Positions 1 to 6,398 of a stretch of DNA of 7,524 nucleotides are shown here, one piece after another. The first letter of the stretch is position 1. Each line of letters begins with the position of its first letter. The DNA is from an uncultured Veillonella sp. (GTDB lineage: Bacteria > Bacillota > Negativicutes > Veillonellales > Veillonellaceae). The stretch lies in contig USAV01000089.1 of the NCBI GenBank assembly GCA_900552715.1, positions 1-7,524 on the forward strand. The letters run 5' to 3'. The notes under the pieces are model-generated. The model saw only the letters and a program-made list of their open reading frames with translations, did not search any database and had not been told where the DNA came from. A program made the translations under genes and the position numbers.

Positions 1-561
1 GAAATCATCAGTGGCTTGGAACAATACGCGGACTCAGAGGGTCCGCGTATTGATTTAAATAGCCTTTATGATGATGGTAATAATGAAATCGTCCTACTCG
101 GTGTAGGTAATATATTACTTACTGACGAGGGGTTAGGGGTTCATGTAGTAAAAGAGTTGAAAGAGTCTTTCACATTTACACCGTCTATTTCTATTATTGA
201 TGGTGGAACGATGGGAATGGAACTGCTTACGTATATGCGTGGTATGAAGAAAATTCTTCTCGTAGACGCTATCAATGGTGGGGAAGCTCCAGGAACTATA
301 TATGAGTTCCCTCATAAGGAATTAGAACAATATTTTACAGAACATATTTCTGTACACGAAGTAGGAATGCAAGATATTTTACGTATCCGCGCCATTCAAG
401 AAGACCCCTTAGAGGATGCAGTCGTTATTGGGGTGGAACCAGAATCGTTAGAGATTGGTTTTGAACCTAGTGCACCTGTACAACGAGCTTTACCAGAGGT
501 GAAAGAGCGTGTACTCAATGTGTTACGAGAATGGGGTGTAACTGCAGAACCTAACACTTAA
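1..561 (+). CDS. hybD: [NiFe]-hydrogenase maturation endopeptidase, HybD/HyaD type (5' end uncertain, probably partial)
   Basis: Cytoplasmic nickel-dependent protease that, in the known family (peptidase M52), clips the C-terminal peptide from the hydrogenase large subunit after Ni-Fe insertion. The match is clear: LGVGNILLTDEG, IDGGTMGMELL, LVDAI, APGTI, an ISVHEVG segment and GVEPESLE all align with E. coli HybD. Counting from a TTG at 16, the nickel ligands are Glu38, Asp84 and His114 (HybD Glu16, Asp62, His93). The family normally starts two or three residues before LGVGN, at about nt 85, but there is no ATG or GTG between the left edge and there. The only usual start is the TTG at 16, which has no Shine-Dalgarno. 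The frame is open to base 1, so the gene may begin outside the window, with about 20 or more extra N-terminal residues. It sits 46 bases before a HupH-like gene, which supports a hydrogenase operon. Function is sure; the start is not. Confidence 0.9.
   Translation, partial: EIISGLEQYADSEGPRIDLNSLYDDGNNEIVLLGVGNILLTDEGLGVHVVKELKESFTFTPSISIIDGGTMGMELLTYMRGMKKILLVDAINGGEAPGTIYEFPHKELEQYFTEHISVHEVGMQDILRIRAIQEDPLEDAVVIGVEPESLEIGFEPSAPVQRALPEVKERVLNVLREWGVTAEPNT
22..52 (+). repeat. Perfect 12-bp inverted repeat (hairpin) inside the 5' part of the hydrogenase protease frame
   Basis: The arms CAATACGCGGAC (22-33) and GTCCGCGTATTG (41-52) are exact reverse complements around a 7-base loop, giving a GC-containing stem. 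No T-run follows, so it is not a standard intrinsic terminator. It lies just before the conserved domain of the protease. It could be an RNA structure controlling or processing the operon mRNA at the junction with an upstream hydrogenase gene, or a chance feature of the coding sequence. Confidence 0.75.
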
Positions 562-607
562 ACTAATCGGTTTATAGGATGTAAATTTATCTCTAATAGG
601 AGTATTT

Positions 608-985
608 ATGATTGAGAATTATGGTAATGTTCGCGCTGTGTTAAATGAGTTGCGTTTAGCACTTAAAAATTTGCGTGAAACAGGTGAGACTTATTCTATT
701 TATATAGAGAAAACAGGTCTTTCAGAAGAAGAGCAAGTGGAGGTATTAGAAACACTTGGTCGTGGTCATATTACGATTAACTTCAATGAAACAGATCAGC
801 CTGTAGAGTGGTATGAATCTCAATTCTCTGGAATTTGGATTGGCACCTTTAAAAATGGCCGAGATGATTCGATTTTGCACACTGTAGAGGTTGCTAAGTA
901 TCCAGTCGTAGCTGGTGCATATGAAGAGGATATGGAACTAGCAGAGGCGGATTTACAATCTTGGATTGATGCTGCTGGCCTATAA
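608..985 (+). CDS. hupH: HupH/HyaF-family hydrogenase expression protein (single HupH_C unit)
   Basis: Small 125-residue soluble, acidic protein. I assign it to the HupH/HyaF family (Pfam HupH_C) from the pattern TGETYSIYIEKTGLS, then EEEQVEVLETLGRGHITI, then the FSGIWIGTF segment and the EVAKYPVV strand; this is the order of conserved blocks I recall for HyaF and HupH. Family members assist maturation of uptake [NiFe]-hydrogenase, probably at the small-subunit Fe-S stage; the exact reaction is not settled. E. coli HyaF, at about 285 residues, appears to carry two such units; this protein has one. The start ATG has AGGAG at 598-602, five bases upstream. It follows the hybD-like protease by 46 bases and is closed by a terminator, so it is probably the last gene of the hydrogenase operon. 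The assignment is from remembered motifs and less certain than for the protease. Confidence 0.72.
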   Translation: MIENYGNVRAVLNELRLALKNLRETGETYSIYIEKTGLSEEEQVEVLETLGRGHITINFNETDQPVEWYESQFSGIWIGTFKNGRDDSILHTVEVAKYPVVAGAYEEDMELAEADLQSWIDAAGL

Positions 986-988
986 TAT

Positions 989-1020
989 AAGAGACCCTTA
1001 TCAGGGTCTCTTTCTTCTCT
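989..1020 (+). terminator. Rho-independent terminator of the hydrogenase operon
   Basis: The arms AAGAGACCCT (989-998) and AGGGTCTCTT (1003-1012) form a 10-bp perfect stem with loop TATC, followed by a T-rich tail (TTTCTTCTCT). It starts four bases after the hupH stop codon. Confidence 0.92.
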
Positions 1021-1268
1021 GTAGGAGAATATTTTGGTGATTTAGTTAGTTAGAATCATTAAATTAGCTTTGTTTTTTATAATGTTAGTATTTTATTCAT
1101 ATTTTGAGTATATATAATTGGTTTGTATATAGAAAAATTTGTAAAATTACGATGGGTTTTATGAAAATAAAATGAAATCAGTCGAATTTCCTGTATTTGG
1201 TTCAGAAAATATATTTGATTTTTTGATTAATTGTTGGTTTAGCTAGTTAATAACAGAATTTATTATCT

Positions 1269-1296
1269 TTTTACTAATATAAATTTATTTTATAAT
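1269..1296 (+). promoter_or_regulatory. Possible sigma-70-type promoter upstream of the glycosyltransferase
   Basis: A perfect -10 box TATAAT at 1291-1296 is preceded, with a 16-base spacer, by a weak -35 TTTTAC (1269-1274). It lies about 210 bases before the glycosyltransferase and 70 before the small ORF. In a region this AT-rich, a TATAAT can easily arise by chance. Confidence 0.3.
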
Positions 1297-1365
1297 ACTG
1301 TTTGTTAAGTAGTTTCATATATAAAATGATATTTTACTTATTTGATATACTTATATATAAGGTAA

Positions 1366-1461
1366 ATGAAGAGAAAAAGCGGTAGAGTGCGAAGAAATCG
1401 CTTATTTACTGAATTTGTAGATATAAATTTGCCTATTGTTAACCTTGATGATTTGCCTTAA
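1366..1461 (+). CDS. Possible small protein or leader peptide, 31 residues (unrecognised)
   Basis: ATG at 1366, TAA at 1459-1461. The N-terminal third is very basic (MKRKSGRVRRNR), the rest hydrophobic to acidic (ending NLDDLP). It is the only part of the AT-rich gap whose base composition resembles coding sequence. A weak AAGG (1359-1362) lies three bases before the start, closer than ideal, and an in-frame TAA immediately precedes the ATG, so it is not the tail of a longer frame. It ends 47 bases before the glycosyltransferase. I do not recognise it: it could be a genuine small protein, a leader peptide, the surviving start of a decayed gene, or chance. Confidence 0.25.
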   Translation: MKRKSGRVRRNRLFTEFVDINLPIVNLDDLP

Positions 1462-1508
1462 TTTACTAATTAACTTAAAATATGTGAGTAAAATACTTTG
1501 GAGGATTT

Positions 1509-2519
1509 ATGTTACTTTCTATTGTAGTGCCTGTATATAACGAAGAAGAGAACATAGCGAATTTTTATAAAGCTGTAACTGATGTTATGTCAGGACTCAC
1601 GTACGATTATGAACTAATCTTCGTAGACGACGGTTCTAGTGATTCGTCATCTATGATATTACGTGAAATTGCTTACAATGATAAACATGTCAAAGTGTTA
1701 TTGCTTGCTCGTAATTTTGGGCATCAGACTGCGCTTACTTGTGGTCTTGATTATGCTCATGGAGATGCAGTTATTACAATGGACGGTGACATGCAGCATC
1801 CACCGGCTTTGATTCCTGAACTCGTTCGGTTGTGGGAATCGGGGTATGATGTGGTGCGCACCATACGCGATTCAACTGAAGATGCTAGTTGGGCTAAATC
1901 TTTCACGTCTAAGTATTATTACAAACTAATGAACAAAATGGCCGATGTTCCTATTGTTGAAGGGGGATCTGATTTCCGCCTCATGAATAGTAAAGCATTG
2001 GGCACATTGAAACGGTTCAGAGAACATGGTCGTTTCTTGCGCGGTATTGTCGGTGCCTTAGGGTATAGACAAGCTGAGCTACACTTTGTAGCGCCACCTC
2101 GTTTTGCAGGTGTCTCAAAGTTTAGTGTGCGTAAAATGATACGATTTGCTCTCGATGGGGTAACCGCCTTTTCAAGAGTTCCTTTACGGGCTGCTTTGTA
2201 CGTCGGTGTACTATGTGGTGGGTTGAGCTTCTTGCTTATATTACACCTCTTGTATGTATATCTTACGGGGCAAGCCTTGAATGGATGGACTACCTTGGGC
2301 GTATCAATTTTGTTCATTGGTGGGATTCAACTCGTCGGACTGGGAATTATTGGCGAGTATGTAGGTCGTATTTTTGAAGAGGTGAAGCAACGGCCTTTGT
2401 ATTGGGTTAAGTCAGCTATAAACTTTGATGAGCATGAAGAGGCTCCATTACTTGGACCTAGTAGTGCAGATGTGTTTATGGCACCTGAGACTTATACTAA
2501 CAAAAGCAAAGAAGACTAG
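1509..2519 (+). CDS. Membrane-anchored family 2 glycosyltransferase (GtrB/ArnC/DPM1-like, polyprenyl-phosphate acceptor)
   Basis: 336 residues. The GT-A catalytic domain covers about residues 1-225: SIVVPVYNEEENI at the start, DDGSSD (40-45) for nucleotide binding, ARNFGHQTAL (67-76), and MDGDMQHPP with the metal-binding Asp92-x-Asp94. The RFAGVSKFS segment (198-206) is typical of the family. Two membrane helices follow at about 228-252 and 261-283, then the family hallmark IIGEYVGRIFEE and RPLY. A variable charged tail of about 35 residues ends the protein. Relatives transfer a sugar from a nucleotide donor to undecaprenyl or dolichyl phosphate on the cytoplasmic face, to supply later modification of surface polymers; which sugar cannot be told. 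The start has GGAGGA at 1500-1505, three bases upstream. No GtrA-like flippase or polymer-specific transferase is next to it. The next gene is a cell-wall hydrolase 83 bases away with no terminator between. Confidence 0.9.
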   Translation: MLLSIVVPVYNEEENIANFYKAVTDVMSGLTYDYELIFVDDGSSDSSSMILREIAYNDKHVKVLLLARNFGHQTALTCGLDYAHGDAVITMDGDMQHPPALIPELVRLWESGYDVVRTIRDSTEDASWAKSFTSKYYYKLMNKMADVPIVEGGSDFRLMNSKALGTLKRFREHGRFLRGIVGALGYRQAELHFVAPPRFAGVSKFSVRKMIRFALDGVTAFSRVPLRAALYVGVLCGGLSFLLILHLLYVYLTGQALNGWTTLGVSILFIGGIQLVGLGIIGEYVGRIFEEVKQRPLYWVKSAINFDEHEEAPLLGPSSADVFMAPETYTNKSKED

Positions 2520-2602
2520 CTGTATTTGTGAATGCAAATAAATAGACGGTTAGTATATTTTGAATAAATAACTTACTTTAAAAGTTTTTGGAAAGGAAGC
2601 AT

Positions 2603-3412
2603 ATGAAGTCAAAATATAGTAAGGTTAAAATAACGGCATTAACATTAACTTTTGTGTGTGCCACAACAGCCATGGTAGGTGCAACAACATTACAATATGG
2701 TGATAAGGGCAAAAGTGTTACAGCGGTTCAACAACAACTAATTAAACACGGTTATAATGCTACAGATAAAAATGGTGTATATGGTAAAGAAACGAAATGG
2801 GCAGTTCGTCTGTTCCAACAAGATCGTGGCTTACCAGTGGACGGTATCGTAGGTCCTGCTACGTATAATGCATTGATGAGCGCTCCTCGTTCTACGAAGG
2901 CAGTATTGACTCAAAATGCGGCGACTAAAGCAGTGGCGACAAAATCCGCTTTCACAAATAGCAATGCGACGTCTCGCCGTATCGCAGGTCAATCCATTAC
3001 TGGCAAAAACATTAAATTAAATAATATTACGAAAAGCGAAACACCAAATAGCATCCACGCTATCTTGGCAGAAGCGGACAAATACCGCGGTGTACCATAT
3101 GTATTTGGTGGTACTACTCCAAGTGGTTTTGACTGCTCTGGTTATGTTAAATATGTATTTGCGAAACAAGGTATCTCTCTACCACGTTTGGCAGATGAAC
3201 AATATAACGTAGGTGTTGAAGTTTCTCGTGCAAACTTGAAAGCCGGGGATTTGGTATTCTTTGAAACATATGAACCAGGTCCGTCTCACTCCGGTATTTA
3301 TATTGGTGATGGCAAGTTCATCAGCGCCACTTCCAGTCGTGGTGTAGCAGTAGCAGATCTTGATACTGGCTATTGGGGTGAACGCTATATCGGCGCAAAA
3401 CGCGTTATATAG
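2603..3412 (+). CDS. Secreted NlpC/P60 peptidoglycan hydrolase with N-terminal peptidoglycan-binding domain
   Basis: 269 residues from ATG 2603, chosen because AAAGGAAG (2592-2599) sits just upstream. Residues 1-27 are a Sec signal peptide (basic start, hydrophobic core, likely cleavage after VGA). Residues about 31-92 are a PG_binding_1 domain (LQYGDKGKSVTAVQQQL, GVYGKET, FQQDRGLPVDGIVGPATYNAL). A Thr/Ala/Ser/Asn-rich linker follows to about 148. Residues about 151-269 are an NlpC/P60 cysteine peptidase: PYVFGG, FDCSGY with nucleophile Cys178, LKAGDLVFF, and SHSGIYIG with His229. Characterised relatives cut the gamma-D-Glu-diaminopimelate bond of the stem peptide during wall growth or separation. 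The segment FISATSS has Ser241 where many relatives have His (FIHA). No lipobox is seen, so a periplasmic or exported soluble enzyme is likely. A strong terminator follows. Confidence 0.93.
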   Translation: MKSKYSKVKITALTLTFVCATTAMVGATTLQYGDKGKSVTAVQQQLIKHGYNATDKNGVYGKETKWAVRLFQQDRGLPVDGIVGPATYNALMSAPRSTKAVLTQNAATKAVATKSAFTNSNATSRRIAGQSITGKNIKLNNITKSETPNSIHAILAEADKYRGVPYVFGGTTPSGFDCSGYVKYVFAKQGISLPRLADEQYNVGVEVSRANLKAGDLVFFETYEPGPSHSGIYIGDGKFISATSSRGVAVADLDTGYWGERYIGAKRVI

Positions 3413-3432
3413 GCTAACACATTACTAGCTTT

Positions 3433-3490
3433 AAAAGAGGCTATACGAATCAATTATGTTCTGTTGATTTGTATAACCTCTTTTTCGTTT
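3433..3490 (+). terminator. Strong intrinsic terminator after the NlpC/P60 gene (possibly bidirectional)
   Basis: Two 21-base arms, 3433-3453 and 3464-3484, pair along their length with one C-A mismatch and one G-U wobble around a 10-base loop. The stem runs from AAAAGAGG on the left to CCTCTTTT on the right and continues into TTTTTCGTTT. The A-run on the left would give a T-tail on the minus strand, so it may stop transcription both ways. Confidence 0.9.
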
Positions 3491-3492
3491 AT

Positions 3493-3510
3493 ATAAAAAT
3501 TGATTTTTAT
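3493..3510. repeat. 18-bp AT-only palindrome between terminator and alaS promoter
   Basis: ATAAAAAT (3493-3500) and ATTTTTAT (3503-3510) are exact inverted copies around TG. It lies about 80 bases upstream of the alaS -10 box. It might be an operator or simply part of the AT-rich terminator flank; I cannot match it to a known regulator site. Confidence 0.4.
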
Positions 3511-3567
3511 CCTAACTTTTTCTTGCTGTAAAAGTATAGGAACTCCGCATGACCTCAATGTTTTTAA

Positions 3568-3596
3568 TAGATTTTATATCAGTTTTACGTTATAAT
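3568..3596 (+). promoter_or_regulatory. Promoter candidate for alaS
   Basis: A perfect -10 box TATAAT (3591-3596) with a weak -35 TAGATT (3568-3573) at 17-base spacing. The expected start of transcription near 3603 leaves a leader of about 25 bases, containing AGGAGG (3614-3619). That is too short for a T-box or other large riboswitch. The upstream terminator separates it from the NlpC/P60 gene. Confidence 0.55.
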
Positions 3597-3628
3597 GAAG
3601 AGTAAATAATTTTAGGAGGAATATACAC

Positions 3629-6244
3629 ATGAAGGGTAATGAACTGCGTCAAGCATACTTGCAGTTTTTTGAAAGCAAAGGACATTTAAAATTAGATAGT
3701 TTTTCTCTTATTCCAGAAAACGATCCGTCTCTATTATTGATCGGGGCAGGTATGGCGCCATTGAAGCCTTTCTTTACAGGTAAATTGGTACCTCCTTGTC
3801 ATCGTATTACAACAAGCCAAAAATGTATGCGTACAGGTGACCTTGAAAACGTAGGTCGCACAGCTCGTCACCATACATTCTTTGAAATGCTTGGTAACTT
3901 CTCCTTTGGTGATTACTTCAAAAAAGAAGCGATTCACTGGGCATGGGAGTTCTTAACTGAAGTTATTAAACTCGACAAAAATAGATTATATGTCACTGTA
4001 TATCCAGATGACCAAGAAGCATATGATACATGGCACAACGACTGTGGCGTAGAAGAAAGTCACATTACACGCCTTGAAGATAACTTCTGGGAAATTGGTG
4101 AAGGCCCATGCGGTCCTGATAGTGAAATCTTCTTCGATCAAGGTCCTGAACATGGTTGTGATGATCCTAACTGTGCACCAGGTTGTGACTGCGATCGCTA
4201 TCTTGAAATCTGGAACTTAGTATTTACTCAATTCAATAAAATGCCAGATGGTTCCTACGAACCATTGCAACATAAAAACATCGATACTGGCGCTGGTCTT
4301 GAACGATTGGCTTCCGTATTACAAGGTTGTAAAACAAACTTTGAAACAGATTTGATTTTCCCAATCATCGAAGCGACTGCAAAACGCGCTGGTGTTAAGT
4401 ATAACGAAGATCCAAATACAGATGTTTCTTTGAAGGTTATCGCTGACCACGCTCGTGCTGTTACTGCATTGATCTCCGATGGTGTATTGCCATCCAACGA
4501 AGGTCGTGGTTACGTATTGCGTCGTATTTTGCGTCGTGCTGTGCGTCATGGTCGTTTGCTTGGTATTGAAGGTATCTTCTTAACACCACTTATTGATGTA
4601 GTCGTAGACATTCTTGGCCCTGGTATTAAATCCATCGCTGAAAAACAAGACTTCGTTAAACGTGTTGTACAAAATGAAGAAGAACGCTTCAACCAAACAT
4701 TGGAACAAGGTCTTGAGTTATTAAACTCCTTAATCGATACACTGGCAGCTGAAAAAGCTACTGTAGTTCCTGGCACAGAAGTATTTAAACTATATGATAC
4801 ATATGGATTCCCTTGGGAATTAACAGAAGAAATTGCTTCTGAACGCGGCTTTACAATCGACCATGAAGGTTTTGAAGCAGCTATGAAGGAACAACGCGAA
4901 CGCGCTCGTGAAGCTCGTGTAAAAGAAGATGCGAAGGTAGCAACACCAGACATTACGTTCTTGAAAGACGAAGAACTTGTTGAAGATGAAGCAGAAACTG
5001 CATCCTCCGTATTGATGCTTGGTAAGGGTTCTGAACGCTTGCAAACAGCAGCTGATGGCGATGAAATTACTGTTATCGTACGCACTACTCCATTCCATGC
5101 TGAAGGGGGCGGTCAATTAGGTGATACAGGCTTTATCGTTGGCCCAATGGGTAAGGTAGAGGTTCATAATACAAAACGTTTACCTGAAGGCACTGTATAT
5201 CATATTGGTACTGTTGTAGAAGGTTCTATCTCCGAAGGTGATGATGTAACACTTGAAGTGGATACAAATCGTCGCGCAGCAATGGCTCGCAATCATACAG
5301 CAACACACTTGTTACATGCAGCATTGAAAAAGGTTCTTGGCGAGCATGTTAACCAAGCTGGTTCTCTAGTAACTCCTGATTACTTGCGCTTTGACTTCAC
5401 CCATTTCTCCCCTGTAACACAAGAGGAACTTGATCAAATCGAAGCTCTTGTAAATGAAGAGATTTTAAAAGCTACAGACCTAGCTATTGCTGAAATGTCC
5501 ATGGACGAAGCAAAAGCGAAAGGTGCGATGGCACTCTTTGGCGATAAATATGGCGATGTAGTTCGCGTTGTAGAGGTTCCTGGTTTCTCTGTTGAATTAT
5601 GTGGTGGTTCTCATGTAGGCAACACAGCTTTTATCAGTTCCTTCCGCTTAACTTCTGAAGCTGGTATCGGTTCTGGTGTACGTCGTATTGAAGCGATTAC
5701 AGGTCGTGCAGCTCTTGATGCAGCAAAACATGATCGTTTAACTATCGAACGTATGGCAGGCGAACTTAAAACTAAAGCTCCTCAAGTAGAAGAACGCTTA
5801 CATCAAGTATTGGCAGAAGCAAAAGAAACTGCTAAAGAATTAGAACAAATTCGTAAAGAGGTTTCTGCAGCTGGTGCAGCTGATATCATTGCTGGTAAGG
5901 TTATGATTGGCGACGTAGCATTTGTAGCGGCTTCTGTAAAAGCTTCCTCTGTTGATGAATTACGTGATTTAGCTGATATGGGCCTTGATAAATTGGATGG
6001 TTCTGGCGTAGTGCTCGTAGGTGCTGCTATGGGTGATGACAAGGTTAACTTTGTATGTAAAGTATCCAAAGATGTAGTAGCTAAAGGTGCTAAAGCAGGT
6101 AATATCGTAAAAGCAGCAGCTCAAGTAGCTGGTGGTAATGGCGGTGGCCGTCCAGATATGGCTCAAGCAGGCGGTAAAGAACCAGCTAAATTGATGGATG
6201 CATTAAAAGCTGGTGGTGAAGCTTTAACATCTATGTTACAATAG
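3629..6244 (+). CDS. alaS: Alanyl-tRNA synthetase
   Basis: Cytoplasmic class II synthetase that charges tRNA-Ala and clears mischarged Ser/Gly-tRNA-Ala. At 871 residues it is full length (E. coli 876). The aminoacylation domain carries the RTARHHTFFEMLGNFSFGDYFK region (residues 77-98, motif 2 area) and GRGYVLRRILRRAVRHGR (292-309, motif 3). A Cys cluster at 177, 182, 186 and 188 just before DRYLEIWNLVF is typical of Firmicute-type AlaRS and may bind zinc; E. coli lacks it. The editing domain has His556 and His560 (HTATH) with Cys658 and His662 (CGGSH), the four metal ligands. A coiled-coil-like stretch (about 710-750) leads to the C-Ala domain with GGNGGGRPDMAQAGG (835-849). ATG 3629 has AGGAGG nine bases upstream. 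The gene has its own promoter and is followed by the promoters of the ireB operon, an arrangement shared with Bacillus (alaS-yrzL-yrrK-yrzB). No T-box is visible. Nothing looks damaged. Confidence 0.98.
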   Translation: MKGNELRQAYLQFFESKGHLKLDSFSLIPENDPSLLLIGAGMAPLKPFFTGKLVPPCHRITTSQKCMRTGDLENVGRTARHHTFFEMLGNFSFGDYFKKEAIHWAWEFLTEVIKLDKNRLYVTVYPDDQEAYDTWHNDCGVEESHITRLEDNFWEIGEGPCGPDSEIFFDQGPEHGCDDPNCAPGCDCDRYLEIWNLVFTQFNKMPDGSYEPLQHKNIDTGAGLERLASVLQGCKTNFETDLIFPIIEATAKRAGVKYNEDPNTDVSLKVIADHARAVTALISDGVLPSNEGRGYVLRRILRRAVRHGRLLGIEGIFLTPLIDVVVDILGPGIKSIAEKQDFVKRVVQNEEERFNQTLEQGLELLNSLIDTLAAEKATVVPGTEVFKLYDTYGFPWELTEEIASERGFTIDHEGFEAAMKEQRERAREARVKEDAKVATPDITFLKDEELVEDEAETASSVLMLGKGSERLQTAADGDEITVIVRTTPFHAEGGGQLGDTGFIVGPMGKVEVHNTKRLPEGTVYHIGTVVEGSISEGDDVTLEVDTNRRAAMARNHTATHLLHAALKKVLGEHVNQAGSLVTPDYLRFDFTHFSPVTQEELDQIEALVNEEILKATDLAIAEMSMDEAKAKGAMALFGDKYGDVVRVVEVPGFSVELCGGSHVGNTAFISSFRLTSEAGIGSGVRRIEAITGRAALDAAKHDRLTIERMAGELKTKAPQVEERLHQVLAEAKETAKELEQIRKEVSAAGAADIIAGKVMIGDVAFVAASVKASSVDELRDLADMGLDKLDGSGVVLVGAAMGDDKVNFVCKVSKDVVAKGAKAGNIVKAAAQVAGGNGGGRPDMAQAGGKEPAKLMDALKAGGEALTSMLQ

Positions 6245-6266
6245 GCATATAATTTTATAATTATAC

Positions 6267-6295
6267 TTGTATCTGTTATAGAAAAATTTTATAAT
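6267..6295 (+). promoter_or_regulatory. Upstream promoter candidate for the ireB operon
   Basis: TTGTAT (6267-6272) and a perfect TATAAT (6290-6295) with a 17-base spacer, in the AT-rich gap after alaS. There is no terminator hairpin between the alaS stop and ireB, so some read-through from alaS is also likely. Confidence 0.4.
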
Positions 6296-6308
6296 GCATA
6301 AAAAGTTA

Positions 6309-6338
6309 CTGACTTTGTAGCTTTAATTCAAGTATAAT
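6309..6338 (+). promoter_or_regulatory. Main promoter candidate for ireB-ruvX-DUF1292
   Basis: CTGACT (6309-6314), sharing the TGAC core of TTGACA, and a perfect TATAAT (6333-6338) with an 18-base spacer. Transcription would start near 6345, at the foot of a strong hairpin. Confidence 0.6.
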
Positions 6339-6342
6339 AGGA

Positions 6343-6374
6343 GGCGAGGTTTCACTTTTACAGTGAAACCTGCC
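6343..6374 (+). promoter_or_regulatory. Strong hairpin or operator-like dyad at the 5' end of the ireB operon transcript
   Basis: AGGTTTCACT (6347-6356) and AGTGAAACCT (6362-6371) are perfect inverted copies around TTTAC. The flanking GGC (6343-6345) and GCC (6372-6374) extend the stem to 13 pairs with one bulged G. There is no T-run after it, so it is not a terminator. It begins about five bases after the -10 box and ends 11 bases before the ireB Shine-Dalgarno. Possible roles are a 5'-terminal stem-loop protecting the mRNA, a translation control element, or a repressor operator over the transcription start. I do not recognise the sequence as a known site. Confidence 0.75.
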
Positions 6375-6398
6375 AATGTAATAAAAAGGAGGGATACG

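Larger units (their letters stand above)
1021..1508. other. Long AT-rich intergenic region with no convincing gene
   Basis: About 490 bases, visibly far richer in A and T than the flanking genes and full of stops in all frames. On the + strand I see only two tiny ATG frames: 1172-1246 (24 codons, no Shine-Dalgarno) and 1366-1461 (31 codons, listed separately). The minus strand gave only very short frames. TATAAT boxes occur at 1078-1083 and 1291-1296. No tRNA, hairpin-rich RNA or repeat array is evident. It may be the regulatory region of the downstream glycosyltransferase, or a decayed gene. Confidence 0.6.

Noticed and set aside
1172..1246. 24-codon ORF (starting MKSVEFPVF)
   Set aside because: No Shine-Dalgarno, very AT-rich and short; no reason to prefer it over chance.
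2588..2602. TTG start five codons before the NlpC/P60 ATG
   Set aside because: The bases 2592-2599 are the Shine-Dalgarno for ATG 2603, and the added residues would spoil a normal signal peptide start.
3532..3545. FRT-like half site (close to GTATAGGAACTTC)
   Set aside because: Only one arm is present with a mismatch; the second arm and 8-base core are absent, so it is a chance similarity.
3485..3628. T-box leader for alaS
   Set aside because: No AGGGTGG-N-ACCGCG-like box, no specifier-loop structure and no antiterminator before the start; the expected leader is only about 25 bases.
4546..5085. Long minus-strand open frame of 179 codons inside alaS
   Set aside because: It lies wholly within the well-supported alaS gene, is Ser-rich in a way typical of antisense reading, and has no family resemblance.
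6363..6398. GTG start 12 codons before ireB
   Set aside because: It falls inside the leader hairpin, has no SD, and the ATG at 6399 has a perfect AAGGAGG and a family-like N-terminus.
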